A DNA stretch of 64,000 bases from Symmetrospora coprosmae (taxonomy: Eukaryota; Basidiomycota; Cystobasidiomycetes; Symmetrosporaceae): positions 620,001 through 684,000 of the forward strand of contig VUYT01000004.1 of assembly GCA_008802785.1 (NCBI GenBank), written 5' to 3'. Shown piece after piece: positions 58,401-64,000 of this stretch. Under the pieces are notes generated by a model, which had not been told where the DNA came from, did not search any database, and saw nothing but the letters and a program-made list of their open reading frames with translations. Made by a program: the position numbers and the translations under genes. How positions within the stretch are numbered: the first letter of the stretch is position 1; each line of letters begins with the position of its first letter.

Positions 58401-58946
58401 ACGACGAGCCAGTGGATGAGGCAGAGGTTGTACGTGATTTTACACCGACCGCCCCGGCTTCCAACCTGCCCGAAGCGGTGGGCATTCTGGGTCTGGCGGG
58501 AGGAGCTGGGGATATGTCCATGGCGTGCGGTGAAGAGTCATGAGCAGGTGGTGGTGCAAGGTGGGTCGCGTGCTGTTCAGCTTGGCGCTCGTCCGAAGAG
58601 GTGCCATGGCTTGTTTCGTCGACGGAGATGTTCCTGTAGCGGGGCGTCGGGCGAAGAGGGAGATGTAAGATGACAGGATGTGCAGCACATGAAAAAGTGC
58701 AACGCACATGGAGGACTGGAAAGTCTGGTCGAATGTCGGGCTGAGGTCGCCGTTGTTCTTTCGGTAGCCGCGACTACCATCCGGGTGGACGGCGGCCACG
58801 GGGCCGAACGGGCTCGATGGCGGTTGGTCAACATGGCGGTCTGCTGGGGAGATGCTGGAGCGTGGCGCAGCATCAAACAGGCTGTTGCTCCACTGGCGCG
58901 CGTGGTTGTCGGCTGGTCGGACCGGAGATGAGGACAAGAAGGCCAT
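55444..58946 (-). CDS. CDC25: CDC25 M-phase inducer phosphatase
   Basis: Five exons (58946-58708, 58633-57932, 57871-57727, 57652-56207, 56142-55444) close to 1076 residues. A long Ser/Pro-rich regulatory part (about 1-690) has SP and TP sites and RRSS-type sites. The rhodanese-like catalytic domain follows: ITASTLNELL, LIIDCRFDYEYQGGHIEGAI, the phosphatase loop HCEFSAKRAP (C-x5-R) near residue 800, and YPEVYVLQGGYANCF, ERCEPRGYVQMDDP. About 230 more residues with SSSS and acidic runs end the protein. Cdc25 removes the inhibitory phosphates from CDK1 to start mitosis (family knowledge). Exon 3 (145 nt) was found from phase and reads VKPVDWASFEGKTS. Confidence 0.95.
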
Positions 58947-60266
58947 TGTCCCGGCTGGCAGCGAGCGAGCTTGGAAACAGCGGGCGAGGGCGAGTCGAGG
59001 TCCAGGTCCAGGTCCAGGTCGGTCGGGCGCTCAGAGACGGGCCTACTGGCTGGACATGGGTGATGCTATCTGACCACTGTGATGAAGTGCGCGTGGAAGA
59101 TAATGCTGCTGCGGGAGGACTAGCAGCCAGGTGTCGGTGAGCCTCGGGACAGCGTCGAGAGGCTTCTCAGGCCAAGCAGCAGCGCGTGTACGCACGAGCT
59201 AGAGAAGGCTGGCTAATGAGCGTAATGATGAGCACAGAGCAGGACGAGAAGGTTGCTAAATAGTGTCGACGACAGAGGGGGGGAAGGTCGGGAGCTTCCA
59301 AGCTGTGTTGGCAGGAAGGAGGGAAGGTTGCGGGTGCGGTGCGCGGGGATGTGCGAGAGACGGTGGATCCCAGGGGTCCGAGATGCAAGCAAAGGGGGTC
59401 GTCGAGGACAGACCAGAGACAGGGCGATGGCAATGGGCAGTAGAGACAGTGGGTGTGCGCGAGCTCGTCGACAATGAGGTCGTGCGCGCGTGCTGTGTGC
59501 GTGCTGTGTGAGCGTGGTGGGTGTCGAGAGACGGGACAGGTCAAGCGAAGCGGGAAGCGGGACAGCGAGTACAGTAGCCCGCAAGAAGCAAGACTGCGAA
59601 CAACCGGGTCTTTCAACAATTGGCCCAGCCAGCTCTATTTCGTCAGACTGGGACAGCTTCCATGCCTTTGCACTCGTCGTTGTGTCCCACGAACAGCTCG
59701 TGCACGGGCTTGGGAGTCGTCGGCGGAGGCATCCCAAAGAGCGTAGATGTTGACGCCCGCGGCGAGCCCCGACGTCTTCGCCCGCTCAATCGAGACCCCC
59801 TCCTCGAAGCTTGCTGCATGCCCGGCAAAAGGGAGCAAGCAAGGCACACAAAAGGGGGCAGCAGCAGCAGCGGTGACGACAACAGCAGCGTCATGGATGA
59901 GGTCAACACCAGCTCTCCTGGGCTGAGGATGACGACAACGGCCTGCAGAAAGGCTTTGTCCCGCAGGAAACTTTTGCCACAACAAACAGGGCTCAAAGTA
60001 GTCGCGTTAGCGCGTCTTTGCAGGAAAGAAGGGATCGTCCGGGTGCGGCACGGTATAACCATGGGAGCCCTGGATACAGACATGGGCAGGACTTGCAGTC
60101 AAAACGTCAACGTATAGGTGTTGCATCGCCTCTGCAAGCGTTCAGTATGTGCGACAATGATTGAAGCAAGCGGATCTGCAGGGGGCACTTCAACCTTCAA
60201 ATACTGGGTGATCCCGCCTGATTGCCACATAGTCGCGCTCATGATTGCAGGAAGGCTGACGTGACT
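58947..60266. other. Long CDC25 upstream region
   Basis: 1.3 kb without a supported gene. 59200-59620 is purine/pyrimidine biased. A possible coding stretch at 59643-59830 is listed separately. Confidence 0.45.
59643..59830 (-). other. Possible unannotated exon
   Basis: Two overlapping minus frames are codon-biased: one with EEGVSIERAKTSGLAAGVN, the other ending PKPVHELFVGHNDECKGMEA before a stop at 59643. The bias suggests protein coding but I could find neither a start exon nor a family. It may also be chance in GC-rich DNA. Confidence 0.25.
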
Positions 60267-62036
60267 CTACGACAAGCTCGCTCCGACAAAATTCGGCGCC
60301 TTGCAGTACCCTTTCTCCGTCCGGATCTTTGTCACCTTGCTCTTGTCCGTCGGGTCGACCCAGGCCGCCTCGCGCGTCTCAAGCGTCGTGAAGCCGGGCT
60401 GGATCGTCTCGAAGATCTTCTTCTTGGGCGGCAGCTGCTCCAGCGCCGTCACCGATTCGAAGCCTTCAAAGTACACGCGGTCGCCCGGGTTGGACCCCTC
60501 CGGCGGGGCGACAAGCTCAACTGAGCCCATCCCTTCCTTGCCGTCGGGCGATGTGGCCTGGTGTAAGCAGAGGAGCGATGCATGATCAGTACTGGCCCTG
60601 ACAAAGCGCTGAATGACCGGAAGCTCACAGCCAAGACCATCGCAAAGGACTTGATCCCTCGCATGCTCGCTGGCTTGAGGTTACAGACGGCAATGAGCAT
60701 CTTGCCTTGCATCTCCTCGATGGGCTGATTGGGAAGCGGGTCAGTGTCAGTAGCATGCCACACAGTGGCTTCGCAAAATCGCTCCGTACGCACAATGTAG
60801 TTGACCAAGCCAGACACGACTGTCCGTGGCTCTGCCTCGCCAATGTCAATCTGCTCCACATACAGGGAGTCCGCGTCCGGGTGCTTCTTGACTGCGATAA
60901 CCATGGTAGGGAGATGAGCATAAGTAGGGCGCCTGGATGAGACAGGCCGAAAAAGCGGACCCACCCTCCACAATACGGCCAACTCGCAGGTCGATGAGAC
61001 CAGGAGTGATGACCTCTGGCTCTGCTGGGGCAGCTCCACCTTTGCCTCCACCTCCAGACCCCTTCTCCTTCTTGCCTGCTGCCTTCCCTTCTCCTGCAGC
61101 ACCCTCGGCCGCCGCGGCCTTTGCCTTCTTTTCCTTCTTGCCGGCTCTACCCTCCTTCTTCTCCGCGTCCGCCTCTGCGATGCTGCCTTTTGCAAGACCG
61201 AGGTCGCTTTCTACAGCCGCACCGGCAGCCTCCTTGACAGCTGCCTTCTCTGCCTTCTCCTTGTCCGCCTTCTTATCCTTCTTCGAGCTCTCGTACTTGC
61301 GCTCCACGACGGGGACATTGTCGAGGTCGATCTGAACAGGCGCGTGCGCAATGGTATTCGGCGACAGCTTTGTGATGGCGCCGACAACGCTCGCCGTGTT
61401 CTGCACGAGATCGAAGTGACGGGTCACGCTGGGGTGGGACAGGCGGTCTTCATGTGATGCCTGGGCCTGGGCAGCAGATGGCAGTGGGATTCCGACGAGT
61501 TAGACCATTGAGATATACGCGTGCTACCCGTGTTGCCTGCTCACCATGTATCCGGCGAGACTGCCGCAGACGGCCACGTCCGCCGCGGTGAGCTGACCGC
61601 CAGCGATGTAGGTCTTGTTCTGCAAGTACTGATCCAACTCGGCCTTGTCGAGTGCCTCCTTCGTCACGTCCGTTGCAGCTGCGATCCATCTCTCGACATC
61701 CTGCTTGTTCTCGCTCCTGCCCAAGGCCTGGCTGCTCTGGCCGGCTGACTCGAGAAGGGTGCTGACGGCAGCCTGGAAGTTAGGTCCGCTCGGGCCCGTC
61801 GTCAAGCTGAGCTGTTGGAGAAAGGCGTCAAGCGAGCACCGTCAGCTGCTGCTGCTGCTGCTGCTGCCACTCATCTCCACCTGAAGCCGGGAACGCACCT
61901 CGGAGCCGTCCGCCTCAGTGATCTCGAGGCTCTGCCCAGGAAGGTAGACCTGAGCGAGGAGCCGGATTGCAGCATTGCTCGATGCAGGCGCAGAGCGGGG
62001 TATGCTGAGGGTGGTGGATGAGGTAGATGAAGACAT
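60267..62036 (-). CDS. ARC1: ARC1/AIMP1-like tRNA-binding synthetase cofactor
   Basis: Six exons (62036-61899, 61811-61545, 61460-60965, 60891-60794, 60724-60629, 60557-60267) close to 461 residues. An N-terminal GST-like part (about 1-170; [35 protein letters not shown]) mediates complex formation. A Lys/Ala-rich linker ([25 protein letters not shown]) is followed by the tRNA-binding domain: [57 protein letters not shown]. The C-terminus has EMAPII-like [10 protein letters not shown] and [10 protein letters not shown]. Yeast Arc1 joins Met- and Glu-tRNA synthetases and delivers tRNA (family knowledge). It contains the GST part, so it resembles Arc1 more than a bare EMAPII. Confidence 0.93.
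61845..61867 (+). repeat. CTG microsatellite in ARC1 intron 1
   Basis: About seven CTG units in the 87-nt first intron of ARC1. Confidence 0.85.
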
Positions 62037-62480
62037 TGTGAGTGGGGGGCGAGCTGAAGGGGCTGACGCTCAGACGAGGTGGAGGTCAGGTCCAAAAGTT
62101 TGCCCCCTCGGGCTGAGCTCATCTTGGATGCAGACCACAGGAAGATGGCAGATAGCTTGTATCACTGCATCCAAACAGCTCTGTACAATGTATGCTGCAT
62201 CCAGGTCCACTCTTCCCTCCACGGCGAGCACGCTGACCCTCCGCGGGTGCCTGCCTGCCTGCCTGTCTTCCTGTCCTCGGCTGCATGAACGGCCCGGCTC
62301 TCCGCGTGCGACTCTCGGCAGCGCGTAATCACTCAGCTCTTTTCCATGCTTACTGACCATTTGGCAGCAACGGCGACGGCAAGGACAGCAATAAGAGCAG
62401 CTTCACATAGATCTCCCTTCTTCTCTTTCATCCCCACAGCGCGACCACTATTACACAGACCCCACTTCTCCACCTCAATC
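62037..62480. promoter_or_regulatory. Divergent promoter of ARC1 and the OYE gene
   Basis: The 444 nt between outward-facing starts contain a CT-rich stretch just before 62481 and a run of CTGCCTGCCTGCCTGTC near 62250. Confidence 0.45.
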
Positions 62481-64000
62481 ATGGCCCATGACGAGAGAGA
62501 GCGCAAGCCCGATACCACCCACCTCCCTTTCCACAGCAAGGGCAACAACAATGCATCAGCAGCTCCCAAGACGCTCCCTCCTGTGTGTGCTGATCGTCAT
62601 GTGCCTGCTCGGAAAGCGCTGATTGAGCCTTCTTACTACCTGCCACACAGCCGGGGACTTACTTGCGAGCGCACGCTGATCACCCTGACACGCCTCAGCC
62701 CGTCAGTCGCAACAGTTGGAACATTACCACCTCCCCTAGTACTGCTTCGCTGATACGTGTTTACTCGCTTACTGTCCACAGGCCCTCTTCAAGCCCATCA
62801 AGCTGCGAAGCGTCGAGCTGAAGAACAGGATTGTCGTCTCGCCCATGTGCCAGTACTCGGCTGCTTCTGGCACAGGCATGCCCTCCGACTACCATCTCGC
62901 TCACTTGGGTGCTTTCGCCATGCGAGGCCCGTCCCTCGTATTCACGGAAGCCACCTCTGTCCTGCCGAACGGAGGCATCACCCCGGAAGATCTGGGCATC
63001 TGGTCAGACGACCACGTCCCGGCCTTCAAGCGCATCACGGACATTATTCACTCGCACGGCGCGGTAGCTGGCATACAGCTCGCCCATGCTGGCCGCAAGG
63101 CATCGACATACGCGCCTTGGGAGGAAGGATCGCAAGCGTACAAGACGGAAGACGAGAACGGCTGGAAGGATGTATGGGCGCCAAGTGCCATTCCATTTTC
63201 CAAGGGCTAGTGAGTGCGTTCTGCCGTGGCCCGTGGCGCCCTCCAAGCTCAGCGCCTCCCTTGCACAGTGCCGAGCCACTTGCCATGACTCTCGACGACA
63301 TTGCCGAGTTCAAGCAAGCCTGGACGGCCGGAGTCAAGCGATCTCTCGAGTCCGGCTTTGACGTAGTTGAAGTACACGCAGCACACGGATACCTCCTCAC
63401 CTCCTTCTTGAGCCCTATTTCCAATCAGCGCACGGATCAGTACGGCGGCAGTCTCGAGAATCGGATGCGTCTCGTGCTCGAGATCTCGCAGATCACGCGA
63501 GAGATCTGGCCGCAAGACAAGCCCGTCTTTGTCCGCATTTCGGCAACTGAGTGGGACGAGCGTGGCGAGAAGGACTCGGCTGGCGAATGGTCCAGCTGGG
63601 GCATCGAGCAGTCCATCATCCTGACCCGAGAGCTGCAAAAGATGGGCATCGACCTCATCGATGTCTCGAGCGGAGGTAACTACGCTTCGCAGAAGATCGA
63701 CATTGGACCCGGATACCAGGTGCCGTTCGCGAACGCCATCAAGAAGGCCGTGCCAGATATCCCCATTAGTTCTGTAGGCCTCATCACGAGCGGTAGTCAG
63801 GGTGAGTTGGATGTGCATGTGTCGAGCTCTTGGACAGCGGAAGACTGACAATCTGGCATTGCTGCAGCCAACGAGATTATCGAGAGCGGCAAGGCAGACG
63901 TCGTCATGCTCGCGCGCGAGCTGCTCAGGAACGCCGACTTTGCCTTCGACGCTGCCGGCGAGCTCAACTCCGTCGTCAAAGTGCCGGTGCAGTACGAGCG
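62481..64000 (+). CDS. Old Yellow Enzyme-type NADH:flavin oxidoreductase (partial, runs off right edge)
   Basis: Exons 62481-62582, 62782-63209, 63269-63801 and 63869 to the edge are in phase. Motifs: LFKPIKLRSVELKNRIVVSP, MCQYSA with the FMN-site region, HAGRKAST, HAAHGYLL (substrate and FMN), SPISNQRTDQYGGSLENR, and PVFVRISATEW. This pattern marks the YqjM/thermophilic-like class of FMN-dependent ene-reductases, which reduce C=C next to carbonyl or nitro groups with NAD(P)H (family knowledge). The short N-terminal exon (34 codons) is Lys/His-rich and not conserved. The last visible exon reads ANEIIESGKADVVMLAREL, so only a small C-terminal part is lost. Confidence 0.93.

Overview
This window is nuclear DNA of a filamentous or yeast-like fungus. 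Genes are dense and on both strands, most are split by many 50-90 nt introns with GTNNGT...YAG borders, the DNA is GC-rich, and the proteins are fungal (SVF1, ARC1, an ATG-only first exon in a ribosomal gene, DHA-type MFS transporters, a GH16 glucanase). Intron density and codon use suggest a basidiomycete, possibly Ustilaginomycotina; that placement is inference. I saw no tRNA, rRNA, CRISPR array, transposon or virus-derived element.

Left arm (1-6200): a tandem array, all on the minus strand, of four small secreted proteins with one Kre9/KNH-like beta-sandwich domain. Genes two and four share a duplicated block of about 1.1-1.2 kb that includes the promoter, with an inner tract of about 190 nt that is identical through exons and an intron. 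Gene three, between them, is more different and carries an Asn-Asp repeat. This array is the most unusual locus in the window.

6.8-16.3 kb (plus strand): splicing factor RDS3/PHF5A, the RING/UBP ubiquitin ligase ETP1/BRAP2, the mitochondrial protease OMA1 and cytochrome c1. 16.7-28 kb: survival factor SVF1, three MFS transporters of one subfamily (one minus, with an apparent +1 frameshift; two plus, with matching exon lengths), and between them the divergent pair GNA1 and a tRNA-dihydrouridine synthase.

28.4-41.2 kb: divergent ribosomal protein genes eS24 and eL38, a fungal protein of unknown function with an N-myristoylation signal, a secreted GH16 glucanase, a 13-exon Tpo/Flr-type MFS transporter and a NOSIP homologue. 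41.4-60 kb (minus strand): a two-finger C2H2 transcription factor, DNA2 helicase-nuclease (10 exons), a 716-residue disordered protein whose C-terminal D-G-x-D-W motif resembles one in the DNA2 N-terminus, complex I subunit B8 (NDUFA2) and a large CDC25 phosphatase. 60.2-64 kb: the tRNA-binding cofactor ARC1 (minus) and, divergently, an Old Yellow Enzyme-type oxidoreductase cut by the right edge.

Exon borders were chosen by hand from splice motifs, reading-frame closure and protein-family continuity. For nearly all genes the phase sums close exactly. Exceptions and uncertain starts are stated in the entries.
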